Shown: in pieces, positions 7,269-16,153 of the stretch | How the letters are laid out: every line of letters begins with the position of its first letter | Numbering within the stretch: the first letter of the stretch is position 1 | Source of the DNA: G965215145 sp965215145 | Lineage (GTDB): Bacteria > Bacteroidota > Rhodothermia > Rhodothermales > JANQRZ01 | Reading direction: 5' to 3' | DNA: 64,000 nucleotides | NCBI GenBank assembly: GCA_965215145.1 | Contig: OZ244038.1 | Span: 1,488,001-1,552,000, forward strand | Program-made: the position numbers and the translations under genes | The notes under the pieces: model-generated | Databases searched by the model: none | Told to the model about the DNA's origin: nothing | Seen by the model: the letters and a program-made list of their open reading frames with translations, nothing else

Positions 7269-8465
7269 ATGGCTACCGTCCTCCCCTTCCGCGCCCTCCG
7301 GCCCGTCTCGCAGCACGCCGAGGAGGTCGCCTCGGTCCCCTACGACGTCGTCAGCACCGACGAGGCGCGGGCGCTGGCCGAGGGCCGGCCGCACTCGTTC
7401 CTCCACGTCATCCGCCCCGAGATCGGCCTCCCCGCCGGGACCGACGAGCACGCCGACGCCGTCTACCGCGCCGGTCGCGCCAACCTCGACCGCCTCGCCG
7501 CGAGCGACGTCTACACCGAGGAGGACGCCCCGGCGCTCTACGTCTACCGCCTCGTCATGGACGGCCGCCCGCAGCACGGCATCTTTGGGCTCGTCTCCGT
7601 GGCCGAGTACGACGACGACACCATCCTGAAGCACGAGAAGACCCGGCCCGACAAGGAGGACGACCGGACGCGCCACATCGCCGAGCAGCGCGCCCACGCC
7701 GAGCCGGTGATGCTCACCTACCGCGGCACCGGCCGGATCAACCGGGCCGTCGAGGAGGCGATGGAGGCCGAGCCGCTCTACGACTTCACCGCCGCCGACG
7801 GCGTGCAGCACACGATCTGGCGGATCGAGGACGCCGACGCCGTGACGGCCGCCTTCCGCGACGTCCCGAAGCTCTACGTCGCCGACGGGCACCACCGCTC
7901 CGCCGCCGCGAGCCGCGTGGCGAGGGAGTTCCCCGGTGTGCCCGGCGCCGCGCGCTTCATGGCCGTGCTCTTCCCGATGGAGGAGATGCTGATCCTCCCG
8001 TACAACCGCGTGGTCTACCGCCTCCCGAACGGGTCGGAGGCGTTCCTCGACGAGCTCCGCGCGCGGTTCGAGCTCCGCGAGCCCGGCCCGAAGGAGCTCG
8101 CCCGGCCGGGCGAGGTCTCGCTCTACCTCGACGGGACGTGGTACGGGCTCGCCCTCCCCGAGACGACCCGCACCGGCACCGGCGACCGGCTCGACGTGGC
8201 GCGCCTGCAGGAGCACCTCCTCGAACCGCTGCTCGGCATCTCCGACCCCCGTACGGACCCGAACATCGGCTTCGTTGGGGGGATCCGGGGGACGGAGGAG
8301 CTGGAGCGGCTGGTGGACGAGGGCCACGCCGCCGCCGCCATCTCGATGGCCGCCACCCGCCCCGAGGAGCTCGTCGCCGTCTCCGACGCCGGGGAGCTGA
8401 TGCCGCCGAAGTCGACGTGGTTCGAGCCGAAGCTCCGCAGCGGCCTGCTCGTGCATCGGTTCTGA
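7269..8465 (+). CDS. DUF1015 family protein (SerK-like kinase fold)
   Basis: A 398-residue protein with the DUF1015 hallmarks: LPFRALRP at the start, VPYDVVSTDEARALA, FLHVIRPEI, LYVYRLVMDGR, then ILKHEKTRPDKEDDR and KLYVADGHHRSAAASRV in the middle. Some archaeal members of this superfamily phosphorylate free serine. In Bacteroidota the gene often sits next to serA, as here (59 bp upstream of the phosphoglycerate dehydrogenase). That makes a role in serine metabolism the best guess. Kinase activity in this clade is not established. Cytoplasmic; no signal peptide. Confidence 0.85.
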   Translation: MATVLPFRALRPVSQHAEEVASVPYDVVSTDEARALAEGRPHSFLHVIRPEIGLPAGTDEHADAVYRAGRANLDRLAASDVYTEEDAPALYVYRLVMDGRPQHGIFGLVSVAEYDDDTILKHEKTRPDKEDDRTRHIAEQRAHAEPVMLTYRGTGRINRAVEEAMEAEPLYDFTAADGVQHTIWRIEDADAVTAAFRDVPKLYVADGHHRSAAASRVAREFPGVPGAARFMAVLFPMEEMLILPYNRVVYRLPNGSEAFLDELRARFELREPGPKELARPGEVSLYLDGTWYGLALPETTRTGTGDRLDVARLQEHLLEPLLGISDPRTDPNIGFVGGIRGTEELERLVDEGHAAAAISMAATRPEELVAVSDAGELMPPKSTWFEPKLRSGLLVHRF

Positions 8466-8469
8466 GTCA

Positions 8470-8498
8470 TGGGTCGTGAGTCAATAACTCAGAACCCA
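8470..8498. other. Small hairpin and AACTC repeats between DUF1015 and serA
   Basis: TGGGT...ACCCA and GAGT...ACTC pair around a CAATA loop, giving an interrupted hairpin 5 bp after the DUF1015 stop. It is followed by two further AACTC-containing repeats before serA. It could be a processing or attenuation element within a two-gene operon; function unproven. Confidence 0.3.
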
Positions 8499-8524
8499 CA
8501 ACTCAAAACCCCCAACTCTCCGCC

Positions 8525-9727
8525 ATGACCATCCTGATCGCCGACAAGCTCGCCGACGACGCCATCGAGAGCCTGCGCGGCGCGGGCCACGACGTCCGTG
8601 TGGACGCGGGACTGAAGGGGGATACGCTGAGCGAAGCCCTCCGCGAGCACGACCCCGCCGCCCTCGTCGTCCGCTCGACGAGGGTGACGGCCGCCGACCT
8701 CGACGCCGCGCCGGCGCTGGAGCTCATCGTCCGCGCCGGCGCGGGCGTGGATAACATCGACGTGGAAGAGGCGTCGCGGCGGGGGGTCTTCGTCGCCAAC
8801 TGCCCCGGCAAGAACGCGACGGCCGTGGCGGAGCTCGCCTTCGGGCTCCTGCTCGCGCTCGACCGCCGCATCCCCGACAACGTGGCCGAGGCCCGCGCCG
8901 GGCGCTGGGACAAGGCGACGTTCTCCAAAGCGGAGGGGGTCAAAGGAAAAACGCTCGGGCTGATCGGGCTCGGCTCGATCGGGCAGGAGATGGTCCCCCG
9001 CGCGAAGGCGTTCGGGATGGGGGTCGTCGCGTGGAGCCGGTCGCTAACGGACGAGGACGCGGAGGCCCTCGGAGTCCGCCGCGCGGAGACCCCGCTCGAC
9101 GTGGCGCGCGAGGCCGACGTCGTCTCCGTCCACGTCGCCGCGACGCCGCAGACGGCCGGCCTCATCAGCCGCGAGTTCTTCCGGGCGATGAAGCCGGGCG
9201 CCGCCCTCATCAACACCTCCCGCGCCAGCGTCGTGGACGAGGACGCCATGCTCGTGGCGATGGAGGGGAAGGGCCTCCGCGTCGCCACCGACGTGCCGGC
9301 CGGCGAGCCCGCGGCGAAGGAGGCCGAGTTCGAGCACCCGCTCCGCGAGCGCGACGGGTTCTACGTCACCCACCACATCGGCGCCTCGACGGAGCAGGCG
9401 TCGGCGGCCATCGGGGGGGAGGCCGTCCGCGTGCTCACGGCCTACGCCGAGACCGGCCGCGTCCCGAACTGCGTCAACCTCGCCGAGCAGTCCCCGGCGA
9501 CGCACCTCCTCACCGTGCGCCACCGCGACCGCGTCGGCGTGCTGGCCGGCGTGCTCGACGAGGCCCGCCGCGCGGGGTGGAACGTGCAGGAGATGGAGAA
9601 CCTCGTCTTCGCCGGCGCCGAAGCCGCCTGCGCCCGCATCCGCTTCGACGGCGAGCCCAACGAGGACACGCTCGCCGCCATCCGTGCGCAGGGCGACGTC
9701 CTCGCCGCCACCGCCATCGCGCTCTGA
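8525..9727 (+). CDS. serA: D-3-phosphoglycerate dehydrogenase
   Basis: A 400-residue, SerA-type enzyme that oxidises 3-phosphoglycerate to 3-phosphohydroxypyruvate with NAD+, the first step of serine synthesis. Visible features: RAGAGVDNIDVE, the Rossmann motif LGLIGLGSIGQ, the active-site Arg region NTSRASVVDEDAML, and THHIGASTEQA with the catalytic His. A C-terminal ACT domain begins near LLTVRHRDRVGVLAGVLDE, consistent with serine feedback control. The length matches the E. coli-type short form. It is preceded by a DUF1015 gene and its stop overlaps the presumed CTG start of the next gene. Confidence 0.93.
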   Translation: MTILIADKLADDAIESLRGAGHDVRVDAGLKGDTLSEALREHDPAALVVRSTRVTAADLDAAPALELIVRAGAGVDNIDVEEASRRGVFVANCPGKNATAVAELAFGLLLALDRRIPDNVAEARAGRWDKATFSKAEGVKGKTLGLIGLGSIGQEMVPRAKAFGMGVVAWSRSLTDEDAEALGVRRAETPLDVAREADVVSVHVAATPQTAGLISREFFRAMKPGAALINTSRASVVDEDAMLVAMEGKGLRVATDVPAGEPAAKEAEFEHPLRERDGFYVTHHIGASTEQASAAIGGEAVRVLTAYAETGRVPNCVNLAEQSPATHLLTVRHRDRVGVLAGVLDEARRAGWNVQEMENLVFAGAEAACARIRFDGEPNEDTLAAIRAQGDVLAATAIAL

Positions 9728-10212
9728 ACGACGCACCCTCGGACCCCCCCGCGCTGCTCGCCGTGGACCTCGGCGTGCGGACGGGGCTGGCGGCGTTCGG
9801 GCGGGACGGCCGGCTCCGGTGGGTCCGCTCGCAGAACTTCGGGAATCCGTCGCGGCTGCGGCGCGGGGTGGGCACGCTGCTCGGGGAGATGGGCGGCGTC
9901 GAGCGCCTCGTGCTCGAAGGCGGCGGTCGGCTCGCCGACGTGTGGAAGGCCGAAGCTAAAAAGCGCGGGCTGCCCGTCCGCGTCGTGGACGCCGAGGTGT
10001 GGCGGCGGGCGCTGCTCTACCCCCGCGAGCGCCGCGACGCCGCCACCGCAAAGGCGAGCGCGGGCGACCTCGCGCGGCGGATCATCACCTGGAGCGGCGT
10101 CGGCGGCGTGACCTCGCTGCGGCACGACGCCGCCGAGGCCGTCTGCGTCGGGCTGTGGGCGACGGTGCAGGAGGGGTGGCTGGCGCAGGTCCCACCGGAG
10201 GTCCGGCGCTGA
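9724..10212 (+). CDS. RuvC/RNase H-fold protein, probable CTG start
   Basis: The frame reads PALLAVDLGVRTGLAAFG, then LRWVRSQNFGNPSRL, RLVLEGGGRLADVWK, and near the end SLRHDAAEAVCVGLW. The first-strand Asp (VDLG), the Glu in LVLEGG and the late HDAAEA acidic patch have the spacing of a RuvC/YqgF-like RNase H fold, so it may be a nuclease. No ATG or TTG is available. The first GTG (9763) would cut off the AVDLG strand just before its Asp, so the CTG at 9724, overlapping the serA stop as CTGA, is preferred: 162 residues. Transcribed with serA by overlap. The exact family is not recognised and the function is inferred from the fold only. Confidence 0.6.
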   Translation: MNDAPSDPPALLAVDLGVRTGLAAFGRDGRLRWVRSQNFGNPSRLRRGVGTLLGEMGGVERLVLEGGGRLADVWKAEAKKRGLPVRVVDAEVWRRALLYPRERRDAATAKASAGDLARRIITWSGVGGVTSLRHDAAEAVCVGLWATVQEGWLAQVPPEVRR

Positions 10213-10238
10213 AGGGGAGGGGCGCGCGGTTTCCCCCG

Positions 10239-10269
10239 TTGCCGCCGTTGGGAAGCGCCCGTATTCTTG
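10239..10269 (+). promoter_or_regulatory. Candidate Bacteroidota-type promoter
   Basis: TTG at 10239-10241, a 20-bp spacer, then TATTCTTG at 10262-10269. This resembles the Bacteroidota sigma-A pattern TTG-N19-TAnnTTTG and lies 34 bp before the start of the secreted protein at 10304. A visual match only. Confidence 0.4.
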
Positions 10270-10303
10270 CGACCGCCGTCTCCCCCTCACGATCCCCACC
10301 CCG

Positions 10304-11152
10304 ATGCGCCATCTGTACCGCCTGCTCGGGGGCCTCTGCGCCCTCGCCCTCCTGCTCTACCCCGCCCTCGCCAACACCAACTCCACCGGAGCCATCTCGG
10401 GCGTGACCGGCGGCCCGGCCGACTTCGGGACCTGCGTCGTCTGCCACGGCGATTTCGGCCTGAACGAGGGGACTGGGGCCGTCACCGTCGCGGCGCCAGC
10501 GGAGTTCGTCCCCGGCGAGACGTACACCCTCACCATCACCGTGAACAACACGACGGAGCCCGACCCCGAGCGGGAGCAGGGGTTCGAGGTGTCCGTGCAG
10601 GACAGCGTGGGGAACCAGATCGGCGAGCTCGTCATCACCGACGTCGAGAACACGCAGTTCGCGCTGGGCGACTCGGACTACGTCACCCATACGGCCGCGG
10701 GCACGCAGCTCGAGACGTGGTCCGTGGACTGGACCGCGCCGGCCGCCGAGGACGCCCCGGCTGAGGTCACGGTCTACGCCGTCGGGAACGCGGCCAACGG
10801 CGACGGCAGCCAGACGGGCGACTACATCTACGCCACGACGGCGACGCTCTCCCGGACGAGCTCGGCCGGGGAGCCGGCGGCGGTGCCGGGCGTCTTCGCC
10901 CTCGGCGGCGTCTACCCGAACCCCGTCCGCGACGTGGCGCGTGTGGAGGTCGCGATGGAGCGGCCTCGCGCCGTAACCCTCACGCTCCGCGACGCGCTCG
11001 GCCGCGCCGTCCGCACCGTCGAGGTCGGCGTGCTCCCGGTCGGGGAGCAGACCGTCGCGCTCGACGCGCGCGACCTCGCCGCCGGGACGTACTTCGTCGA
11101 GGTCCGCACGGCGGAGGGCGCTCGTGTCCGCCCCCTCACCGTCGTGCACTGA
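10304..11152 (+). CDS. Secreted CxxCH-containing protein with T9SS type A sorting domain (choice-of-anchor V-like)
   Basis: A 282-residue protein with an N-terminal signal peptide (MRHLYRLLGGLCALALLLY). Directly after it comes GGPADFGTCVVCHGDFG, one CxxCH motif that could bind haem or be structural. It is followed by a beta-sandwich (PGETYTLTITVNNTT) of the Reeler/choice-of-anchor V type. The last ~80 residues are a Por-type sorting domain: GVYPNPVRDVARVEV, LTLRDALGRAVRTVEV, and a final LAAGTYFVEVRT strand. It should be exported by Sec and then across the outer membrane by the type IX system. Specific function unknown. A hairpin terminator follows. Confidence 0.75.
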   Translation: MRHLYRLLGGLCALALLLYPALANTNSTGAISGVTGGPADFGTCVVCHGDFGLNEGTGAVTVAAPAEFVPGETYTLTITVNNTTEPDPEREQGFEVSVQDSVGNQIGELVITDVENTQFALGDSDYVTHTAAGTQLETWSVDWTAPAAEDAPAEVTVYAVGNAANGDGSQTGDYIYATTATLSRTSSAGEPAAVPGVFALGGVYPNPVRDVARVEVAMERPRAVTLTLRDALGRAVRTVEVGVLPVGEQTVALDARDLAAGTYFVEVRTAEGARVRPLTVVH

Positions 11153-11179
11153 GTTGAGAGGCCGCTGAGACCAACGAGC

Positions 11180-11213
11180 GACGGCCTCGGAGCGCAGAAG
11201 CTCCGGGGCCGTC
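11180..11213. terminator. Bidirectional hairpin between convergent genes
   Basis: A 14-bp stem (GACGGCCTCGGAGC with GCTCCGGGGCCGTC, one G-T pair) around a GCAGAA loop, centred between the converging stops at 11152 and 11246. Suited to end both transcripts; no U-tract. Confidence 0.6.
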
Positions 11214-11245
11214 GTCCGTCCTGGGCGGCCGGCTGCGCTGGCGCG

Positions 11246-12613
11246 CTAGCGCAGCAGCACGATCCGCGTGGTCCCACTCACGGTCTCGCCGATGAGGCGG
11301 ACGGTGTAGGCGCCGTTGGGGAGGTTCGAGGCGTCGAACGTGACCTCGCGCACGGAGCCGGCGGTGGCCTCGCCGTCGAAGACCGTGCGGACGGCGCGGC
11401 CGAGCGCGTCGTAGACGACGACGGTCACGGCCTGCGGGCGCTCGACCGAGAACCGGATCGTCGCGTTGCGCTCGAACGGGCTCGGGAAGGCGTCGAGCTC
11501 GAAGCCCGCGGCGACGGGGGCCTCCTCGCCCGCGACGTCGGGCGCGCTCCAGTCGCCGATGGGCTCCAGCGTCGGGCCGGCCATGTAGCAGCTCTCGACG
11601 GCGGCGTCGGGCTTCGTCACGCCCGAGCGGTACCAGAAGACGACGTCGGTGTTGAGGACGTTGTCGCCGTTGACGATGTCCGGGTCGCCGCCGGTGAACT
11701 CCGCCTCGCAACCGGGCGAGCCGTCGTCGACCTCCGCCGGCGCGTACCGCGCGATCACGGCGTCGTGCGGGGCGAAGTTGTCGATGTCCGGGTTGCCCGT
11801 GCCGGGGTTCGCGGGCGTGAGGTAGTCGCTGGCGCCGGGGACGACGCGGTAGCCGCGCCCGGTCTCGGCGTCGAGGACGCTCCAGGTCACCTCGTCCTCG
11901 GGGTCCCGCCACGTGCGGAGGGCCTCCTCCTCGAACGTGATGCCCGCCATGTCGTCGCTCATCTCGACGACGTAGTCCGAGTCGTTGCCCTCGATGTCGA
12001 AGTCGAGGCGCCAGTAGGCGTGGTGGCGGCGGGGGTTCTCGGTGCAGGGGGAGGGGAGCCCGGCGAACCCGAACATCGGGTTGATCCGGCCGTCGGCGTG
12101 GAAGACCCACGTCATGTCGTAGCGGTACCAGCCGGCCTGCATCTGCGTCGTCAGGATGAGGCGGTCGCCGGTGCGCTCGACGGCGACGCCGGTAAACGAG
12201 CCGATGTCGCCGCCCTGCCCGCCGACGTCGCAGATCGTGCGGACGGTGCCGGCGGTGGACTCGGCGAGGCATGTGGATTGCTCGCCGTCGGCCTCGAACT
12301 CGACCTCCTGCCAGCTCCAGTCGCGGTAGCAGCCGCACTGGTCGGTGTCGTACTTCACGTTGAGGATGGGGACGTGGCCGCGGCCCATCACGAGGCGGCC
12401 GTTGTAGCGGACGCTCCGGATCTCGAGGCCGGAGCCGTCGGCGCCGGTGCTCTGGCTGGGGGGGAACGCGTCCATCTGCCAGACGGGGTTCTCGGCGCTG
12501 GGCCAGACGATGTTGAGGGGGGCTTGGCAGGTCTGCGCGCGGAGGTCTGGGGCGGCGAAGAGCGCCACCGCGGCCAGCGCGCAGCAGGCGGCGAAGGGTC
12601 GCATTCGGTACAT
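11246..12613 (-). CDS. Secreted protein with copper-amine-oxidase-like domain and T9SS sorting domain
   Basis: A 455-residue protein with a signal peptide (AACCALAAVALFAAPDLRAQ); the start may be Met1 or Met4. The middle (residues ~145-230) reads GWYRYDMTWVFHADGRI and then RRHHAYWRLDFDIEG. This resembles the catalytic core of copper amine oxidases (N-Y-D/E-Y...W.F..DG, then H.H....R.D.D.DG). The tyrosine that would form topaquinone is in place, but the preceding Asn is Trp, and one of the paired copper His appears to be Arg. The C-terminus (FPSPFERNATIRFSV, VYDALGRAVRTVFD) is a type A sorting domain. It is probably a secreted oxidase relative, possibly inactive. The family call is tentative. 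Confidence 0.55.
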   Translation of the reverse strand: MYRMRPFAACCALAAVALFAAPDLRAQTCQAPLNIVWPSAENPVWQMDAFPPSQSTGADGSGLEIRSVRYNGRLVMGRGHVPILNVKYDTDQCGCYRDWSWQEVEFEADGEQSTCLAESTAGTVRTICDVGGQGGDIGSFTGVAVERTGDRLILTTQMQAGWYRYDMTWVFHADGRINPMFGFAGLPSPCTENPRRHHAYWRLDFDIEGNDSDYVVEMSDDMAGITFEEEALRTWRDPEDEVTWSVLDAETGRGYRVVPGASDYLTPANPGTGNPDIDNFAPHDAVIARYAPAEVDDGSPGCEAEFTGGDPDIVNGDNVLNTDVVFWYRSGVTKPDAAVESCYMAGPTLEPIGDWSAPDVAGEEAPVAAGFELDAFPSPFERNATIRFSVERPQAVTVVVYDALGRAVRTVFDGEATAGSVREVTFDASNLPNGAYTVRLIGETVSGTTRIVLLR

Positions 12614-12662
12614 GGGGAGGGGGCTTAGAAGGGAGCAGACCGGGACGGCGCGCGCGGCGGGG

Positions 12663-13187
12663 TCAGCGCCCGAGGCCGGGGTGGAAGTCGCGCTCGGTGA
12701 TCTCCGCCGTGGCGAGGTCCACGACGACGAAGCGGACGGACTGCCGGCGCCCCGGCGGGATCAGGTCGAACTGGAGACAGCGGCCGAGCGGCGCGCAGCC
12801 GTCGCGCTCGTGCAGCAGGAATCCGCCCTCGACGGTGGCGTCGTTCACGGACACGAGCCGGGCCATCTCGGCGTCGGCGAGGACGAGGGCGCGGCCGGCG
12901 GCGAGCTCGTCGGGGGTCGGGGCCAGCGGCTTCGTCATCTCCATCACCTCGACCACGGCGCCGGTGGCGTCGTAGGCGGTGCGGACGGTGCGGGCCGTGG
13001 CGTAGTCGTAGACGGCCTCGTAGCGGTACGTCGTCTCGGTGCCGTCGGCGAGCTTGACGGGCTCCTCCCACGCCCTCATCGCGCGGAGGCCGTCCTGTGC
13101 GGCGGCGGTCGGCGCGGCCAGCGCGAGGAGCAGGCCGCATCCGAGCACCAGCGCTGGGATTCGGGCGTAATGAGCAGGGGTGGGCAT
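12663..13187 (-). CDS. Small secreted protein, partner of the amine-oxidase-like gene
   Basis: A 174-residue protein from the ATG at 13187, with a signal peptide (VLGCGLLLALAAPTAAAQ). The upstream frame is antisense to ppc and is not coding. Residues ~30-174 form a compact domain with AMRAWEEPVKLADG, LVSVNDATVEGGFLLHERD, two Cys in CAPLGRC and VRFVVVDLATAEITER. The last segment resembles the N-terminal region of copper amine oxidases, where a ...VVVDL... strand pair is common. It lies 49 bp upstream of the oxidase-like gene on the same strand, so the two may be one split enzyme system. No confident family. Confidence 0.6.
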   Translation of the reverse strand: MPTPAHYARIPALVLGCGLLLALAAPTAAAQDGLRAMRAWEEPVKLADGTETTYRYEAVYDYATARTVRTAYDATGAVVEVMEMTKPLAPTPDELAAGRALVLADAEMARLVSVNDATVEGGFLLHERDGCAPLGRCLQFDLIPPGRRQSVRFVVVDLATAEITERDFHPGLGR

Positions 13188-13276
13188 GGGACAGAAGGGT
13201 TGGGGAGAGGCTAGCGAGTCAATATACCGGGCCCCATCCCCGGTGATCCTCACAGGGGGCTCCCGTCCGGGCGGAA

Positions 13277-16048
13277 TCACCCCGTACTCTGCATCGCCGC
13301 GGCGACGCCGTTGACGGAGAGGAACAGCAGCTCCCGCAGCCGCTCGCGGTCCACGTCCTCCTCCGCGGCGCGGAACCGCTGGAGCAGCTCGACCTGGAGG
13401 AGGTTCAGCACGTCGGTGTACGGGTTCCGCAGCGCGATCGAGCGGCGGATCACGTTGGCCTCCCCGAGGAGCGCGTCGCGCCCGGTGATCTGCAGCACGG
13501 CCCGCCGGGCGCGCTCGAAGTCGGCGGCGATGCGGGCGTGGAAGCCGTCGGCTTCGAGCGCGCCGGAGGCGCGGGCGTAACGCGCCGCGATGGGGAACCG
13601 AGCGCGGGCCATCTCCCGCTCGGCGTTCTCGAGGACGGCGCGGAAGACGGGCCACTCGCGGTAGAGCCGTCGGAGCCCGTCCAGCGTCTCGGCGTCGTCG
13701 GCCAGCGGGGCGAGGGCGCCGCCGGTGCCGTACCAGCCGGGGACGAGGTAGCGCGGCTGCGTCCAGGCGAAGTTCCACGGGATCGCGCGGAGCCCTTCGA
13801 AGTCCACCTCGTCGCTGCTCCCCCGCGAGACGGGCCGCGAGGCGATGGGCAGCCGCGAGATCGGCTCGATGGGGGTCGTCGAGACGTACCACGGCCAGAA
13901 GTCGGGGTCGTCGATGAGGTCGCGGTAGGCGGCCATCGCCCGTTCCGCGAGGCCGCCCATCAGCGCGTGCGCGGCCTCGCCGGGGTCGGCCGGCGCGCGG
14001 TCCATCGCGACGAGCAGCGCGTTCAGCACCTGCTCCAGGTGGCGGTGGGCGATGGGCTCCATCGCGTAGCGGAACGAGATCACCTCGCCCTGCTCGGTGA
14101 ACCGGATGCGGCCGTTGTGGACGCCGGCGGGCATGGCGAGGATGGCGTGGTTGGCCCGCCCGCCCCCGCGCCCGACCGTCCCCCCGCGCCCGTGGAAGAG
14201 CCGGAGGTCCACGCCGTGCCGCTCGGCGACGGCGGCGAGGTCGGCCTGCGCGCAGTGGAGCGCCCAGTTCGCCATCCAGTAGCCGCCGTCCTTGTTCGAG
14301 TCGGAGTACCCGAGCATCACCTCTTGAAAAGAGTCGCGGGCGTCGAGGTGGCGCCGGTAGAGGGGGTGGGTGAAGAGCCGCTCCATCAGCGCCTCGGCGC
14401 GCTTCAGGTCGTCGATGGTTTCGAGCAGCGGGGCCACGTCGAGCCCGGAGACCACCTGCTCGCCGTCGAGGCGCCAGAGGCCGGTCTCCTTCCCGAGCAG
14501 GAGCACCTCCAGCACGTCCGAGACGGCGTCCGTCATCGAGATCACGTAGCCGCCGACGGCGCTGGGGTCGGCGGCGGCCATCACGCGCAGCGCCGAGAGC
14601 ACGCGGTGCCCGTCCTCAGAAAGCTCGGCCTCGGCCGGGAGGAGCGGGCGGGGGTTCTGGAGCTCCTGGGTGAGGACGTCCAGGCGGGCCTCCTCGTCCA
14701 GCGCGGCGTAGTCCGCCTCGACGCCGCCGAGGCCGAGGAGGTCGGCGACGGCGGCCTCGTGGAGCCGGCTGTGTTGGCGGAGGTCGAGCGCGGCGAGGCC
14801 GAGCCCGAAGGCGTCGGCGCGGACGAGGAGATGGGCGAGCCGGCCGGCGTCGGCGAGCGTAGCGAGGCCGCTGGCGCGGAGGCTCTCGTCGAGCAGGCGG
14901 AGGTCGGCGCGGAGGGCGGCGGTGGGGTAGGGGGCCTCGCCCCGCAACGCCCGCCCGATCCGCGCCCGCATCAGGGCGACCTTCACGCGGTACGGCTCGT
15001 GGCGATGCGGACGGATCTCGGACTCCGGCAGCAGCCCCTCCTTGAGGTCCGCCTCGACGGACTCGCGGAGCGCGTCGGGGATGGGGACGTGGCGGTCGGA
15101 GACGGAGAGGTCGTGCCAGAGCTGCCGGAGCTCGCCGTCGAACAGCTCCAGCGCGGCCTCGCGGTGCCGCGCCAGCGTCTCCTCGGTGACCTCGGCGGTG
15201 ACGTTCGGGTTGCCGTCGCGGTCGCCGCCGACCCACGAGCGGAAGCGGAGGGCGTCGCGCGGCACGGCGCCCGCGTCCAGCCCGAACACGTCGGCCGCCG
15301 CGCGTTCGAGGTCGCGGACGAGGTCCGGCACGGCCTCCCACACGGCACCCCCGACGAAGTGCAGCACGAAGGCGACCTCGTCCATCACCGTCGGCCGCTC
15401 GGCGTAGACCTCGTCGGTGGCGAGCAGCAGGACGACCTGCTCGTAGAGCCGGGTGCGGAGCGCGTCGCGCTCGGCCGGCGGGAGCGGCTCGGCCTGGAGG
15501 GCGCGCAGCGCGTCGGCGGCCTCGGCCTGCTTGTGGAGGACGGTGCGGCGGCGGGCCTCGGTCGGGTGCGCCGTCAGCGTCGGCACCACGTCGAGCCGGC
15601 CGAGCCGGCGGGCGGCCTCCGCCGCGTCGGCGCCGGACTCCTTCAGCCGCCGCATCGCCGCGGCGACGGACTCGGCGCGCGGCGCCTCGGGCGTGGCCCG
15701 GACGGCGCGGGCGCGGTTGATCCGCGCGATCTCGAGCTGCTCGGCCTTGTTGACGAGGTGGAAGAAGGTCGTGAAGGCGCGGAGCAGCCACCGGATCTCG
15801 CCCTCGTCCAGCCCGGAGATCTCCTCGGCCGCCTCATCCAACAGCCGGTCGGCCTCGGCGGGGTCCGTGGTCTGCCCGGCCTCCTTGCACAGCCCCCGCA
15901 GCCGTTCGATCCGGTCGAGGGTCTCGGCGCCGGCCACCTCCCGGACGGCGTGCCCGACGAGGGCGCCGACGAGGTTGACCTGGCGTGATAGGGGTTCGGA
16001 GATGCCGTCGCCTTCAGCGGCGACGTCGAGGCCTTCCCAGCGGGGCAT
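13277..16048 (-). CDS. ppc: Phosphoenolpyruvate carboxylase
   Basis: A 923-residue enzyme; the Met at 16048 (MPRWEGLDVAAEG) is preferred to an upstream in-frame Met whose leader is Pro/Gly-rich. It carboxylates PEP to oxaloacetate. Catalytic motif 1, TLTAHPTEARRRTVL, puts the key His at about 161. Other family blocks are VLGYSDSNKDGGYWMANW-like (reads MLGYSDSNKDGGYWMANW), LFHGRGGTVGRGGGR, GEVISFRYA, SRPVSRGSSDEVDFEGLR and YLVPGWYGTGGAL. The C-terminus is AAAMQSTG rather than the more usual ...MRNTG. The gene lies 105 bp downstream of the LVIVD gene on the same strand. Cytoplasmic, anaplerotic. Confidence 0.96.
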   Translation of the reverse strand: MPRWEGLDVAAEGDGISEPLSRQVNLVGALVGHAVREVAGAETLDRIERLRGLCKEAGQTTDPAEADRLLDEAAEEISGLDEGEIRWLLRAFTTFFHLVNKAEQLEIARINRARAVRATPEAPRAESVAAAMRRLKESGADAAEAARRLGRLDVVPTLTAHPTEARRRTVLHKQAEAADALRALQAEPLPPAERDALRTRLYEQVVLLLATDEVYAERPTVMDEVAFVLHFVGGAVWEAVPDLVRDLERAAADVFGLDAGAVPRDALRFRSWVGGDRDGNPNVTAEVTEETLARHREAALELFDGELRQLWHDLSVSDRHVPIPDALRESVEADLKEGLLPESEIRPHRHEPYRVKVALMRARIGRALRGEAPYPTAALRADLRLLDESLRASGLATLADAGRLAHLLVRADAFGLGLAALDLRQHSRLHEAAVADLLGLGGVEADYAALDEEARLDVLTQELQNPRPLLPAEAELSEDGHRVLSALRVMAAADPSAVGGYVISMTDAVSDVLEVLLLGKETGLWRLDGEQVVSGLDVAPLLETIDDLKRAEALMERLFTHPLYRRHLDARDSFQEVMLGYSDSNKDGGYWMANWALHCAQADLAAVAERHGVDLRLFHGRGGTVGRGGGRANHAILAMPAGVHNGRIRFTEQGEVISFRYAMEPIAHRHLEQVLNALLVAMDRAPADPGEAAHALMGGLAERAMAAYRDLIDDPDFWPWYVSTTPIEPISRLPIASRPVSRGSSDEVDFEGLRAIPWNFAWTQPRYLVPGWYGTGGALAPLADDAETLDGLRRLYREWPVFRAVLENAEREMARARFPIAARYARASGALEADGFHARIAADFERARRAVLQITGRDALLGEANVIRRSIALRNPYTDVLNLLQVELLQRFRAAEEDVDRERLRELLFLSVNGVAAAMQSTG

Positions 16049-16153
16049 GGGCGGAGGGGGCGAGGGGAGAGGAGGGGCGGGAAGGTATGCTCCCCCTCCG
16101 CGTCCCACCGCCCCGTCCGGAACGCCGGCGTGGGGGCACATCGCAGTACGGCC

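Noticed and set aside
8470..8524. Serine-responsive riboswitch or T-box upstream of serA
   Set aside because: Only ~55 bp with a small interrupted hairpin and AACTC repeats; no T-box sequence or larger structure can fit.
13538..15988. Plus-strand open frame of over 800 codons
   Set aside because: Antisense to ppc, which has all family motifs; the shadow has repetitive Val-Glu-Arg-Gly composition.
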